From: Candidatus Gastranaerophilales bacterium
Lineage (GTDB): Bacteria; Cyanobacteriota; Vampirovibrionia; Gastranaerophilales; Gastranaerophilaceae
Length of the DNA: 64,000 bases
Direction of reading: 5' to 3'
Assembly: GCA_944323875.1 (NCBI GenBank)
Contig: CALUUH010000004.1
Span: forward strand, 1 to 64,000
In this document: positions 9,836 to 18,874 of the stretch, one piece after another
Numbering within the stretch: position 1 is the first letter of the stretch
How the letters are laid out: each line of letters starts with the position of its first letter
Notes under the pieces: model-generated
The model's database searches: none
Seen by the model: only the letters and a program-made list of their open reading frames with translations
Told to the model about the DNA's origin: nothing
Made by a program: the position numbers and the translations under genes

Positions 9836-9875
9836 TAGCGGCCTCCACTTCTGAGGACAATTTTAGCACAAAAAA

Positions 9876-10097
9876 TCAATCAGCGAAATTAAACAAACGG
9901 CATACCTCAACTTCAAGCGCATTAGCGAGCCGCCCTATGGTTTGCATTGTAATATTGCGGCGACCTCTTTCAATGTCACTTATATAGTGAGGTGCGACAA
10001 GAATTTTGTCCGCAAGTTCTTCTTGAGTAAGCCTGCGTTTCAAACGCCAGTATTTTAGCTTGATGCCGAAATTTAGAAGTAAATCATTTTCATCCAT
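9876..10097 (-). CDS. Small XRE-family transcriptional regulator
   Basis: 73 aa, essentially one Cro/CI helix-turn-helix: FGIKLKYWRLKRRLTQEELA, then the recognition helix around APHYISDIERGRR. There is no sensor or dimerisation domain. It is divergent from a strong promoter (10138-10166) containing inverted GTATAT/ATATAC arms, a plausible operator. It probably controls whatever gene once followed that promoter, and perhaps itself. Confidence 0.85.
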   Translation of the reverse strand: MDENDLLLNFGIKLKYWRLKRRLTQEELADKILVAPHYISDIERGRRNITMQTIGRLANALEVEVCRLFNFAD

Positions 10098-10137
10098 AGT
10101 TATATCTTAATAACAATTAAATATGGAATAAATAATA

Positions 10138-10170
10138 TTGACATATACAAAACTGTATATTAAAATATAC
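10138..10170 (+). promoter_or_regulatory. Sigma70 promoter with operator-like palindrome
   Basis: TTGACA (10138-10143), 17 nt, TAAAAT (10161-10166), near consensus. GTATAT (10155-10160) and ATATAC (10165-10170) form a 16-bp palindrome over the -10 box, which is where a repressor such as the divergent XRE protein would bind. Confidence 0.65.
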
Positions 10171-10189
10171 ATATAAATAAGGAGGAATT

Positions 10190-10216
10190 ATGGATATTGA
10201 AAAAAGGATAAAGTGA
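10190..10216 (+). pseudogene. Gene start cut after 8 codons by repeat array
   Basis: A good AAGGAGG site and ATG give MDIEKRIK and then a stop, exactly where a 9-nt tandem repeat array begins. Together with the intact promoter and divergent regulator, this looks like the head of a gene whose body was replaced by repeat DNA. A genuine 8-codon leader peptide is the alternative. Confidence 0.45.
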
Positions 10217-10625
10217 GTAGAGTGAGTGAAGTGAGTACAGTGAGTGAGGTGAGTAATATGTCGGAACAAGGTGAACAACAATCGCTACATTCCCTTCTAC
10301 CTTTGGGAGAAGGTGGCCGCAGGCCGGATGAGGGTTTAAAGGAAACCGGCAGGCTAGCCTGCACCAATACTCAGAAAATTACAGAAAGAAATGTTTCCCT
10401 CAACGACGCTCTCGCCTCCGGCTCCGCTATGGTTTCGGAAAACATTTCTTTCTGCTCGCAATCCGCAATTCAGCATGACGAGACTCGTCACAAAGCCGCA
10501 GAGCCAGCCTCATGTAAATCCTTAGTGCCTCAGTGCCTTAGTAACTTAGCGCCTTCACTCGCTTCGCTCCGTCCGCAAATCCGCTAGTGCCTTAGTGCCT
10601 TTTTGTAACAACAGTTTACCGTTTA
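10212..10625. repeat. Repeat mosaic A (tandem arrays plus palindromic modules)
   Basis: Non-coding-looking block. It starts with five 9-nt units GTGAGTNNN (10213-10257). Next is a palindromic module around 10300-10345 (GAAGGTGGCCGCAGGC / GGATGAGGG), then a module with CAGCATGACGAGACTCGTCA, then degenerate 8-nt units of the type TTAGTGCC (10525-10600). Over 30 nt of the second module, and 30 nt around CTCATGTAAATCC, are identical to the leader region of the prepilin gene at 58939-60309. A reading frame crosses the block, but it is made only of these repeats. Confidence 0.8.
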
Positions 10626-10635
10626 CAATACTAAA

Positions 10636-11166
10636 TTAATACCTGCAGATAGTACGTATTCCGCTATCATTAACAAGCCCGTAAATGCAATAACTGGAAG
10701 TGTCAGAAAAATAACGGGCAAAAGCGTAATCGTATCCGCCTGCTTCATCTGACCAGTATGAATATCCGTTTGACATAATCTGTCGATTGATTTTTAAATC
10801 AGGATAGTCACCATACTCATTATCTTTATTTGTTTTATATTGCTCATTCATTATTTGAGAGAGCTCTTTCATTGTGGGCAATCTTAAACTTTGGGATTGG
10901 CACATTTTTATAGCTCCTGCCCAATAATTTTCTTCGCAGTATTTATTCTGCCAGTCAAAGCGGGGATCGTATTTATGAAGCGGGCTGTTTTCGCATGTGT
11001 TAATCGCAAGCGGCTTAACCTCAATAAAATCACCTGCTGATGTGTGATAGACAAAGTGGTTGTTCTTTTGGGGAACATTTTTGTTACAACAAAGCATTAT
11101 CACTGAAAATATCAGAAAAAATAAGATAAAGAAAAATTTATTGGTTATTTTTATCATAATATTCAT
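10636..11166 (-). CDS. Putative lipoprotein with pilin-type C-terminal domain
   Basis: 176 aa. The hydrophobic N-terminus ends in LCCNK, a plausible but non-ideal lipobox. The mature part contains CEENYWAGAIKMCQSQSLRLPTMKEL and NGYSYWSDE, matching CANNYWAGAKKACDQKNMELPTMAQL and NGYRYWSSE in the prepilin at 58939-60309. The shared region resembles DUF1566/Lcl-type domains (W-S-S core, cysteine pairs). It therefore looks like the globular head of a minor pilin placed on a lipid anchor. It lies next to repeat mosaic A, whose other modules also occur in that prepilin gene. Confidence 0.75.
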   Translation of the reverse strand: MNIMIKITNKFFFILFFLIFSVIMLCCNKNVPQKNNHFVYHTSAGDFIEVKPLAINTCENSPLHKYDPRFDWQNKYCEENYWAGAIKMCQSQSLRLPTMKELSQIMNEQYKTNKDNEYGDYPDLKINRQIMSNGYSYWSDEAGGYDYAFARYFSDTSSYCIYGLVNDSGIRTICRY

Positions 11167-11300
11167 TATGGACTATAAAAGACAGGCAAAATAAATTAAT
11201 TTTTTCAAAAACTTTACATTATTTAACTTATTTACATCTTTCTTTTCTGATTGTATTATTATAATAGTAAACAAGAGCAGTTCTTTTTTCGGAGGAAAAA

Positions 11301-12626
11301 TTGACAGAGAAATATTATATAAAAGGCGGTACCCCTCTTAAAGGTGAAGTTTCAATCGGCGGCGCAAAAAATTCAGTATTAAAGCTTATGGCAGCTGCAC
11401 TTCTTGCAAAAGGCGCAACTAAAATTCACAATGTTCCGGATCTTACGGATGTTGAGATTATGTTGAGTGTTATTGAACAATTGGGGGCTAAAACTTATTA
11501 TAATAAAGACGAAAAATCTGTCACAATTGATGCAACTGATCTTACAAGTATTACGGCAAAATATGAACTGGTAAGCAAAATGCGTGCATCTTTTATTGTT
11601 CTGGGTGCTCTTGTTACACGCTGTAAAGAAGCGATTGTTGCGCTACCGGGCGGATGTGCTATCGGAGAAAGAAGGGTTGATTTCCATATCCGCGGGTTGG
11701 AAGCTCTTGGTGCTAAAATTAAGATAGAAAACGGTTATGTACATGCTAAAGCTGCACGTCTTGTCGGAACGGATATTTATTTAGATATTCCGTCTGTCGG
11801 AGCGACCGAAAATCTTATGCTGGCGTCTGTATTGGCTGAAGGGTCAACAAGAATACAAAATGCCGCTCAAGAACCTGAAATTGTTGATCTGGCAAACTTC
11901 CTCAATTCTATGGGGGCCGATATTTCCGGTGCAGGTACATCTGAAATTGTTATCAACGGTGTTAAGCAGGAACAATTACACCCGATTGAATACACAACCA
12001 TTCCTGACAGAATTGAGGCCGGAACTTTTATGGCCGCAATTATTGCAACAAAAGGTAAGGCAATAATCAGAAATGTCTTTCCGGCGCATTTGACATTCTT
12101 TACAGACAAGCTTTTGAAAATGGGTGCTAATATAAAACTTATTGAGCCAAATTCATTAGAAGTAAGCTGTAAAAACAGATTAAATTCAATAAATTTTGTG
12201 ACCCAGCCTTATCCGGGCTTCCCGACTGATTTGCAGTCTATGGCAATGACGTTGCTGACGACAGCAAACGGGGTTGGTATAATCACAGAAAGTTTGTACG
12301 AAAACAGATTTATGCAGGTTCCTGAACTACGCCGTATGGGCGCTGATATTCATCAGGACAGAAACCATGCTATTATTAAAGGTGTAAAAAAACTAACAGG
12401 TGCAACTCTTGCCGCAAGTGATTTGCGTGCCGGCGCTTCTCTCGTTGTAGCTGCTTTGATGGCAGAAGGAAATTCTACAATCGAAAACTTACATCATATA
12501 GATAGAGGATACGAAAATTTCGAAAGTAAGATAAGATTGTTAGGTGGAAAGATAGAGAGAAAAGATGCGGATATAATTTCTCCTGTCAACCTAACGGAGG
12601 GTATACGTAATGAATCCTACTTATAA
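11301..12626 (+). CDS. murA: UDP-GlcNAc 1-carboxyvinyltransferase MurA
   Basis: Transfers enolpyruvate from PEP to UDP-N-acetylglucosamine, the first committed step of peptidoglycan synthesis. 441 aa, close to the usual 420. GGAGG lies 6 nt ahead of a TTG start. Visible: GGAKNSVLKLMAAALL at residues 20-35 and the catalytic loop LPGGCAIGERRVDFHI with the reactive cysteine at about 119, the residue hit by fosfomycin. The C-terminus overlaps the next gene by 17 nt, which implies translational coupling. Confidence 0.97.
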   Translation: MTEKYYIKGGTPLKGEVSIGGAKNSVLKLMAAALLAKGATKIHNVPDLTDVEIMLSVIEQLGAKTYYNKDEKSVTIDATDLTSITAKYELVSKMRASFIVLGALVTRCKEAIVALPGGCAIGERRVDFHIRGLEALGAKIKIENGYVHAKAARLVGTDIYLDIPSVGATENLMLASVLAEGSTRIQNAAQEPEIVDLANFLNSMGADISGAGTSEIVINGVKQEQLHPIEYTTIPDRIEAGTFMAAIIATKGKAIIRNVFPAHLTFFTDKLLKMGANIKLIEPNSLEVSCKNRLNSINFVTQPYPGFPTDLQSMAMTLLTTANGVGIITESLYENRFMQVPELRRMGADIHQDRNHAIIKGVKKLTGATLAASDLRAGASLVVAALMAEGNSTIENLHHIDRGYENFESKIRLLGGKIERKDADIISPVNLTEGIRNESYL

Positions 12627-12948
12627 GCGCTGGTATGACCATGATCCGTTATTGTTGGAGGTCATTGAGCTTTTAAGAAATTATCAAACCGAATTAAGAG
12701 CACAGGCAGAAATCTTTTTGCAAAAAATTGAAGAAAAAGTGTCTAAAGAAACCATTGATAAATTTTATGCAATGGTTAAACCTGTTAATGCCAATAACCG
12801 CTGGTATGACAAGGATCCTGTTATCTCTAAAACCGTTGAAATTTTAAGAATTGTGCCGCCGGAGGCTCAAAAGATTTGCGCCCAGAACTTTATCAGAACT
12901 CTTAAAGAGATGGGTATTGAATACGAAAGTCCTAACGGCAATTCGTAA
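12610..12948 (+). CDS. Small protein with internal RWYDxDP repeat
   Basis: 112 aa, not a family I know by name. It contains two copies of a roughly 35-residue unit beginning RWYDHDPLLLEVIELL (about residue 7) and RWYDKDPVISKTVEIL (about residue 65), each followed by a helix. It starts inside the end of murA with AACGGAGG upstream, and is followed 14 bp later by mfd, so it belongs to the murA-mfd operon. Cytosolic; helical repeat fold inferred. Confidence 0.8.
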   Translation: MNPTYKRWYDHDPLLLEVIELLRNYQTELRAQAEIFLQKIEEKVSKETIDKFYAMVKPVNANNRWYDKDPVISKTVEILRIVPPEAQKICAQNFIRTLKEMGIEYESPNGNS

Positions 12949-12962
12949 TTTACACGAAACCA

Positions 12963-15900
12963 ATGTTTGATATTAAAAATCCTGAAACCTTAGAAAATTA
13001 TGCATTATTTGAGAGATACCTTTCCCGCTCTCAATCTTTTTCCGTTACAGGATTAACTACAATTCTGCGTCTTTTACTCATTGATAGAATAAAAAAAATC
13101 TCAAAAAAGAAAGTTCTTGTAATAACTTCCACAGAGCAAAATGCGCTCAGGTATCAAAATGATCTTAAAAAGGCTTTTGATTTGGAAGCTAAATTGCTGC
13201 CGTTCCAAAATATTTCGATGTATGAGGCGGTTTCGCCGAACAGATACGATTATGCGGAACAAATTCGTATTTTGCAGGACAAACCGGAGCTTGTGATAGC
13301 GCCGGTCAAAGTGTTTTTGGAAAAGTTTCCTAAAGAGGGCTTTTTTAAAGAAAATACTCTGAATGTGAAGATCGGCGATGAAATTGATTTAAGGGCTTTT
13401 ATAAAAAAACTTGTTTCTCTCGGGTATAAGCGTTCAACTATGGTGAGTGATATTGCGGAATTCAGCGTGCGCGGGGATATAATAGATGTTTTTTCTCTTG
13501 ACAAAAACCCTTTGCGTATTGAACTGTGGGGCGATGAGATTGTTGATTTAAGATATTTTAATAACGAAACGCAAAAATCAGTTGAAAAGGTTAAAGAAGC
13601 TGCTATTTTGCCGGTTTATAAGTTTATTTTGCCGGATGAAATTATGGAAAAGGACAACAAGGAAGAAGATTTAGCTGATGCAGACCTGTATTCAAATGCA
13701 AGCTTAATCACTCAATCACTTGATCACTTAGTCACTTATGAAGATGGCATTGATATTTACCAGAACTATTTTAATCCAGAGCTTACAGGCGTTTTGGAAT
13801 ATTTGAGGGATTACGTAATTGTTTTGGATGAAAAATCAGAGATTTATTCAAAGTATGAGTTTGTTGCACAGAATTTTGAAAAACAGGCTGCGGAGAATTT
13901 AAAACTCGGACTTAATCAGGATTTGAAAGGGCTTAATCATATACCTTTTGAGGATTTTATCAGAAAACTTGAGACATTTGAATGTATAGGGTTGAATAAT
14001 TTTATTGACAGCTTTATGGATGAGATTATTGAGTTTGAGTCACTTCCGGTACAGAATTTTGAAGCAAATCTTGACGATATTGCAAATTTTATAAACGCAA
14101 AACACGGATACAAAATAATCATTGCAACGGATTATCCGGAACGTGTGAAAGAACTTCTAAAAGAGCGTGAGATATTTGATGTTGAATTTTCTGAAAGCAT
14201 TGCGGCTCCCGGGGCGGTTTTAGAAGATTTTAAGACGGTTGTTTTGACTGACAGAGAATTGTTTAATAAACGTACAAAGGAAGTAACGTCGACCAAGCGT
14301 TCGTATTATAAGGAAAAACCGGAATTTATAGAAAATATAAATGATATCCAGTCCGGCGAATACGTTGTGCATACTGTGCATGGTGTCGGTATATATCGCG
14401 GTTTGACACAGCAGGAAATAGACGGACAGTTGAAAGATTATTTGACAATAGAATATGCAAGCGGCGACAGACTTCATATTCCGGCCGAACAAATAAATCT
14501 TTTATGCAGGTATCGCGGCTCCGGTTCTGTTAAACCAAAACTTTCCCGAATGGGCGGCAAGGATTGGGAAAATACAAAGGCAAAAGTTAAAAAAGAAGTT
14601 GAACAGGTTGCGTATGATTTGCTGCGGCTTTATGCAAGGCGGAAAATGCAGACGGGCATTCAGTTTTTGCCTGATACAACATGGCAGGTGGAAATGGAGG
14701 AGGCGTTTGAATATACAGAAACTCCTGACCAGATGAAGGCTATAAATGAGGTTAAGGCTGATATGGAGAGCGATAAGCCTATGGACAGACTTATTTGCGG
14801 CGATGTCGGTTTTGGCAAAACAGAAGTTGCAATGCGTGCAATTTTCAAGGCCGTAACCTCCGGCAAACAGGTTGCTGTTATTGTGCCGACAACTATTCTT
14901 GCTCTCCAGCATTTCCAGACAATTTCAGAGAGGTTTAAACCGTTTGGAGTTAATGTAGATTTAATGTCGCGTTTCAGAAGTGCAAAAGAGCAAAAAGAAA
15001 CAATAAAGCGTCTTGCAACAGGCGGGTGTGATGTTGTTATCGGGACTCACAGACTATTGCAAGAAGGAATTGTGTTTAAGGATTTAGGCCTTCTTGTTAT
15101 TGATGAAGAACACAGGTTTGGTGTACGTCATAAAGAGCGCTTGAAACAAATGCGTGAAAATATTGATATTATTACAATGTCCGCAACCCCTATTCCGCGC
15201 ACATTGTATATGTCGTTGTCCGGTATAAAAGACATGTCTGTAATTAATACGCCGCCTAAAAACAGGCTTCCGATTAAAACTTACGTCGGAGCATGGAATG
15301 AAACAATGGTGAAAAACGCGATTATACACGAACTTGACCGTGAAGGACAGGTGTTTTATCTTTACAACCGTGTAGAAACTATTGAAGAATTTCGTTATAA
15401 ATTACATCAGCTGGTGCCGAATGCGAGAATTGCCGTCGGGCATGGGCAAATGGATGAAAAAACTCTGGAAAAAGTTATCGTGGATTTTGCAAATCAGGAA
15501 TATGATATTCTGCTTGCAACAACCATTATTGAAAACGGTATTGATATTCCGAATGCAAACACAATGATTATCCATGATGCAGATAAATTCGGACTGGCTC
15601 AACTTTATCAATTACGCGGACGTGTAGGCCGCTCGCAGCGTCAGGCTTACTGTTATTGTTTTTATGAACAAAGCAAAAATATAACAAAAGAAGCACTTCA
15701 AAGACTGCGTGCAATAAAAGAATTTACAACACTCGGAAGCGGTTATCAAATCGCATTGCGTGATGTCGAGATACGCGGTGTCGGCAATATTCTCGGTACA
15801 AAGCAGCACGGGCACATGATTAATGTCGGGTTTGATACATACTGTCAGTTACTTGAAGAAACTGTTCAGGAGCTGCAGGGAAATTTTGTTGAAAAAGTTA

Positions 15901-16382
15901 CGCCGGCCATTGTAGATATAAACGTCACTGCATATATACCTGATGAGTGGGTTGGGTCAGGTGAACAAAAAATGATTGAATATAAACGGCTTGCAGATGT
16001 TAAATCTATAGTTGAGTTGGAATGTATTGTGGATGAATGGAAAGATCGTTTTGCAAAGCCGCCGGAAAGTGTTGATAATCTTATAAAACTTATAAGACTG
16101 CGACTTGCCGCGACAGAAGTAAGAATTTCGCTTATCCGTGAAACTTCTGATAACATTCGTATTTATACGCCTTTCACCCAGCCGGAGTGGAAGCTTATTC
16201 AAAAAGCCCTGCCGGGTGAGATCTTAAAGCGTATTAAATTTACAGTCGCTCCGGCTTCTTGTGAAGATGGAAATTCTATTCTTCTTTTGAATAATGCTTA
16301 TATGAACTTTAATGAAGTATTTAACATTTTAACAGATTTGTTTTATTATATACATAAAGTAAGTAATGAGTTTAAATACTAA
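12963..16382 (+). CDS. mfd: Transcription-repair coupling factor Mfd
   Basis: ATP-driven translocase that removes stalled RNA polymerase and recruits UvrA. 1139 aa, normal size. Order: UvrB-like N-terminal domains, the RNA-polymerase-binding CarD-like domain (SGEYVVHTVHGVGIYRG near 465), RecG-like motor with GDVGFGKTEVAMRA near 613 and the DEEH box (VIDEEHRFGV near 711), then the C-terminal autoinhibitory domain. Residues 248-259 (LITQSLDHLVTY) are encoded by four degenerate 8-nt repeat units (13706-13737), an in-frame insertion in a poorly conserved linker. The same 8-nt repeat type occurs between genes elsewhere in the window. Confidence 0.97.
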   Translation: MFDIKNPETLENYALFERYLSRSQSFSVTGLTTILRLLLIDRIKKISKKKVLVITSTEQNALRYQNDLKKAFDLEAKLLPFQNISMYEAVSPNRYDYAEQIRILQDKPELVIAPVKVFLEKFPKEGFFKENTLNVKIGDEIDLRAFIKKLVSLGYKRSTMVSDIAEFSVRGDIIDVFSLDKNPLRIELWGDEIVDLRYFNNETQKSVEKVKEAAILPVYKFILPDEIMEKDNKEEDLADADLYSNASLITQSLDHLVTYEDGIDIYQNYFNPELTGVLEYLRDYVIVLDEKSEIYSKYEFVAQNFEKQAAENLKLGLNQDLKGLNHIPFEDFIRKLETFECIGLNNFIDSFMDEIIEFESLPVQNFEANLDDIANFINAKHGYKIIIATDYPERVKELLKEREIFDVEFSESIAAPGAVLEDFKTVVLTDRELFNKRTKEVTSTKRSYYKEKPEFIENINDIQSGEYVVHTVHGVGIYRGLTQQEIDGQLKDYLTIEYASGDRLHIPAEQINLLCRYRGSGSVKPKLSRMGGKDWENTKAKVKKEVEQVAYDLLRLYARRKMQTGIQFLPDTTWQVEMEEAFEYTETPDQMKAINEVKADMESDKPMDRLICGDVGFGKTEVAMRAIFKAVTSGKQVAVIVPTTILALQHFQTISERFKPFGVNVDLMSRFRSAKEQKETIKRLATGGCDVVIGTHRLLQEGIVFKDLGLLVIDEEHRFGVRHKERLKQMRENIDIITMSATPIPRTLYMSLSGIKDMSVINTPPKNRLPIKTYVGAWNETMVKNAIIHELDREGQVFYLYNRVETIEEFRYKLHQLVPNARIAVGHGQMDEKTLEKVIVDFANQEYDILLATTIIENGIDIPNANTMIIHDADKFGLAQLYQLRGRVGRSQRQAYCYCFYEQSKNITKEALQRLRAIKEFTTLGSGYQIALRDVEIRGVGNILGTKQHGHMINVGFDTYCQLLEETVQELQGNFVEKVTPAIVDINVTAYIPDEWVGSGEQKMIEYKRLADVKSIVELECIVDEWKDRFAKPPESVDNLIKLIRLRLAATEVRISLIRETSDNIRIYTPFTQPEWKLIQKALPGEILKRIKFTVAPASCEDGNSILLLNNAYMNFNEVFNILTDLFYYIHKVSNEFKY
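13706..13737 (+). repeat. Octamer tandem repeat inside mfd
   Basis: Four 8-nt units AATCACTC, AATCACTT, GATCACTT, AGTCACTT. They are read in frame as part of Mfd and match the TTAGTCAC-type arrays near 58680-58700 and 40060-40085. Confidence 0.8.
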
Positions 16383-16400
16383 AAAAGAAAGAGAGACATT

Positions 16401-17564
16401 ATGAAGGCAAAAAAATTATTAGCAACACTGGCTGTATCAGCATTGTTATTTTCAGGTTGCGGGTTAAAGTCCGGTGAAACAATTATTAAGGTCAATGACC
16501 ACAAAATTTCTCAAGGTCAATTCGACCAAATTTTCGATAAACAGGTCTCAAACAGCATGTTTGCAAAAATGGGGCTTAATGTTAAAGAGGATAAAAACAG
16601 CTTCCTTTATTTGATGATAAAAGGACGTGTTGTTAATGAACTCGTAATTCGCACACTTATTGATGAAGAAATTGCAAAACGTAAAATTGAAGTCACTAAT
16701 GATGATGTAGAACAGGCTGTAAAAGAAGTAATTGATAAAGTAGGTTCAAAAGAACAATTAGACCAGATTCTTAAACAAAACGGCGTATCTGCAAATGATT
16801 TCAGAAACGACCTGAAAGAAGAAGTTAAAATGAAAAAATTGGCTGAAAGCCTTGGCGCAGGCAAAGTAACTGAAGCTGAAGCAAAATCTTTCTACGATAA
16901 AAATTTAGACAAATTCAAATATCCTGAAAAAGTCAGAGCATCTCATATTTTAATTACTGCAAACCCTGAAGAAATAAAAGAAATTATTGTATCTGATGAA
17001 GCAAATAAAGGACTTACAGATGCACAAATTCAGGCAAAAGTAAACGAAAAAGTTAATGCTCAGAAAGCAAAAGCAGAACAGCTTTTAGCACAGGTAAAAC
17101 AAAATCCGACACAGTTTGCTAAACTCGCAAAAGAAAACTCAGAAGATACTACAACGGCTGTAAAAGGCGGTGATTTGGGCTTCTTTGCAGCACAGGAAAT
17201 GGTACCTGAATTTTCTAAAGCAGCTTTCTCAATGAAACCTAATACAATTTCTCCAAACCTTGTAAAATCCCAATACGGTTATCATATTATAATGGTTGTT
17301 GATAGAATGGCTGCAGGTCAGGATTCTTTTGAAAAAGCAAAACCTGATATCATGGCTTATCTTGAAAATCAACAACAATTGGAAGCTATTGACAAGCTTG
17401 TAGAATCTTTGAAAAAGAACGCACAAATCGAATATGTAAATCCTGAATACAACCCTGATAACATCAATAAAACAATTCAGGATGAAATGAAAAAAGAAGC
17501 TGACAAGCGTGAAGCTGCAACAAAACAACCGGCTGCTAAACCGGCTGAAACACCTAAAAAATAA
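16401..17564 (+). CDS. PpiC/SurA-type peptidyl-prolyl isomerase lipoprotein
   Basis: 387-aa envelope foldase. Lipoprotein signal with LFSGC (Cys at about 20). A SurA_N-like helical domain (about 25-165) precedes a parvulin domain (VRASHILI, then GGDLGFFAAQEMVPEFSKAAFSM and YGYHIIMVVDR, about 180-320). The lysine/proline-rich tail is disordered. The parvulin domain contains a charged insertion (KGLTDAQIQAKVNEKVNAQK) compared with short parvulins. It probably assists folding of exported proteins, as PrsA or SurA do. It starts 18 bp after mfd with GAAAGAGAG upstream and may be in the murA-mfd operon. Confidence 0.9.
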   Translation: MKAKKLLATLAVSALLFSGCGLKSGETIIKVNDHKISQGQFDQIFDKQVSNSMFAKMGLNVKEDKNSFLYLMIKGRVVNELVIRTLIDEEIAKRKIEVTNDDVEQAVKEVIDKVGSKEQLDQILKQNGVSANDFRNDLKEEVKMKKLAESLGAGKVTEAEAKSFYDKNLDKFKYPEKVRASHILITANPEEIKEIIVSDEANKGLTDAQIQAKVNEKVNAQKAKAEQLLAQVKQNPTQFAKLAKENSEDTTTAVKGGDLGFFAAQEMVPEFSKAAFSMKPNTISPNLVKSQYGYHIIMVVDRMAAGQDSFEKAKPDIMAYLENQQQLEAIDKLVESLKKNAQIEYVNPEYNPDNINKTIQDEMKKEADKREAATKQPAAKPAETPKK

Positions 17565-17613
17565 ACGGCAGGCTTTGTTTGCAAAACTAATTACAAGTTA
17601 ATACAAAAGAAAA

Positions 17614-17637
17614 GAGGCGGGCTATATGGTCCGCCTC
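17614..17637 (-). terminator. Terminator of the LysM gene
   Basis: GAGGCGG / CCGCCTC stem with a 10-nt loop. The T-run follows on the minus strand, so it serves the gene ending at 17696. Confidence 0.75.
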
Positions 17638-17695
17638 ATTCCAAGAAAGGAAATGAAAAATACAAAAATGTATTTTCTTGAACGAATATTAGAGT

Positions 17696-18244
17696 CTAAT
17701 TCATCGGGATTACTAATTTTTGGTCAATAGAAAGTTTGTTAGGATTGGTCATGTTGTTTGTTTTCAAAACCAATGCTTCTTTTTCTTTGCTATAAGAACC
17801 ATAGAATCTGATAAGAATAGCTTCCATAGTATCCCCGCTTTGAACAGTGTAAACTTCATTGTTAGCAGAAGCCGTAGTCTGTTCTGTTGTGCCGCCTGAA
17901 GGAATAAAGTTTAAAGCAGCTTTTTCTTGTTTTATCTTAGGGGCATTTGCAAAATTTGTTTTGTTTGAGATGCTTCTTGTAGAAAAACTAATCAAAGTTG
18001 TGATGATGAGCATGACAACAGCGCCGGCAACAAAACCTGTTGCAAGATATACACCAGGAGCTTTGTCTGCTTTCTGATTGATTTTGAAGTTTTGCCACAA
18101 AACATCTAATTCTTTTTCTTTATTAGGTCTAACATATACATTTGGTGAGTTATCATAAGATTCTTGTCTGTATTTGGAAAGTGCTTCCAGAACAGCCATT
18201 TTTTCTTTTGATAAGTTAGATCTTCTTATTGTTGAACTTTTCAT
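17696..18244 (-). CDS. LysM-domain membrane protein
   Basis: 182 aa. A cytosolic basic N-terminus (about 1-65) is followed by one membrane segment (GVYLATGFVAGAVVMLIITTLI, about 66-87), a linker, and a single C-terminal LysM domain (YTVQSGDTMEAILIRFYG...LSIDQKLVIP, about 130-181) that would bind peptidoglycan in the periplasm. This type II single-pass layout suggests a cell-wall anchoring or division-associated role; the specific job is unknown. It is monocistronic with its own terminator. Confidence 0.85.
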   Translation of the reverse strand: MKSSTIRRSNLSKEKMAVLEALSKYRQESYDNSPNVYVRPNKEKELDVLWQNFKINQKADKAPGVYLATGFVAGAVVMLIITTLISFSTRSISNKTNFANAPKIKQEKAALNFIPSGGTTEQTTASANNEVYTVQSGDTMEAILIRFYGSYSKEKEALVLKTNNMTNPNKLSIDQKLVIPMN

Positions 18245-18437
18245 ATCCCGTCCCTAATTTTAAAGATAACATTTTCTACTAACAATATAGCATGAGTAAA
18301 AAATTATGGCAACACAATTGTTAAGTTTCACAAATTTGATAGGAATTTATCAGAAAGATTAGACTTTTCGGGAATGAAAGGCGAGTAATAGTCTTACATG
18401 ATAGTAAGGTAGGATAAAAGAAAGGTTGGTCAAAATT

Positions 18438-18764
18438 ATGAAGAAAATAATAATCTCCTTGTGTCTGGTAGTAATGGGGCTGCCCTCACCGGCTGTATGC
18501 AGCATAACAGGCGGGGCATGCTCCTTTGACAGTTTGCCGTCAAATGTGACACAACAATCATTGTCAGATGAACTGGTGCCGAATAACCTGCGCCAAATGC
18601 AGCGTACAGATGCGTTTCAGCGGGCTTATCAGCCGCCATATTATGATATGCTTCTGAATACAGAACCGGAACCGGTAAACCAAACGGCTGATTACAATTC
18701 CAATTGTCAATTCGGAGTCTGTCTGCCCGGAGGTGAATATGTTCCCGGAGAAGAACTTGAATAA
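18438..18764 (+). CDS. Small secreted protein, unknown function
   Basis: 108 aa from the ATG at 18438, after AAAGG; a TTG 12 nt earlier overlaps that site. The signal peptide (MKKIIISLCLVVMGLPSPAVCS) is followed by a short, Pro/Asn/Gln-rich mature part with four cysteines (SITGGACSF, NSNCQFGVCLPGG) that could form disulfides in the periplasm. No homolog recognised. Confidence 0.65.
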   Translation: MKKIIISLCLVVMGLPSPAVCSITGGACSFDSLPSNVTQQSLSDELVPNNLRQMQRTDAFQRAYQPPYYDMLLNTEPEPVNQTADYNSNCQFGVCLPGGEYVPGEELE

Positions 18765-18874
18765 AATTAACCCTTTCTCGAATAAATGTTAAGTCATGTT
18801 AAAATTTTTCCGGCATGGGGTTGCGGAAAAAACATGTTTTGTAAAAAATGTTCTCTGGGAAGGATGGACTTATT

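Noticed and set aside
10213-10587. 124-codon plus-strand frame
   Set aside because: Made entirely of repeat modules, GTG start without independent ribosome site; the same peptides appear wherever the repeats lie.
13706-13737. CRISPR-like or direct-repeat array
   Set aside because: Units are 8 nt with no spacers; no cas genes in the window.
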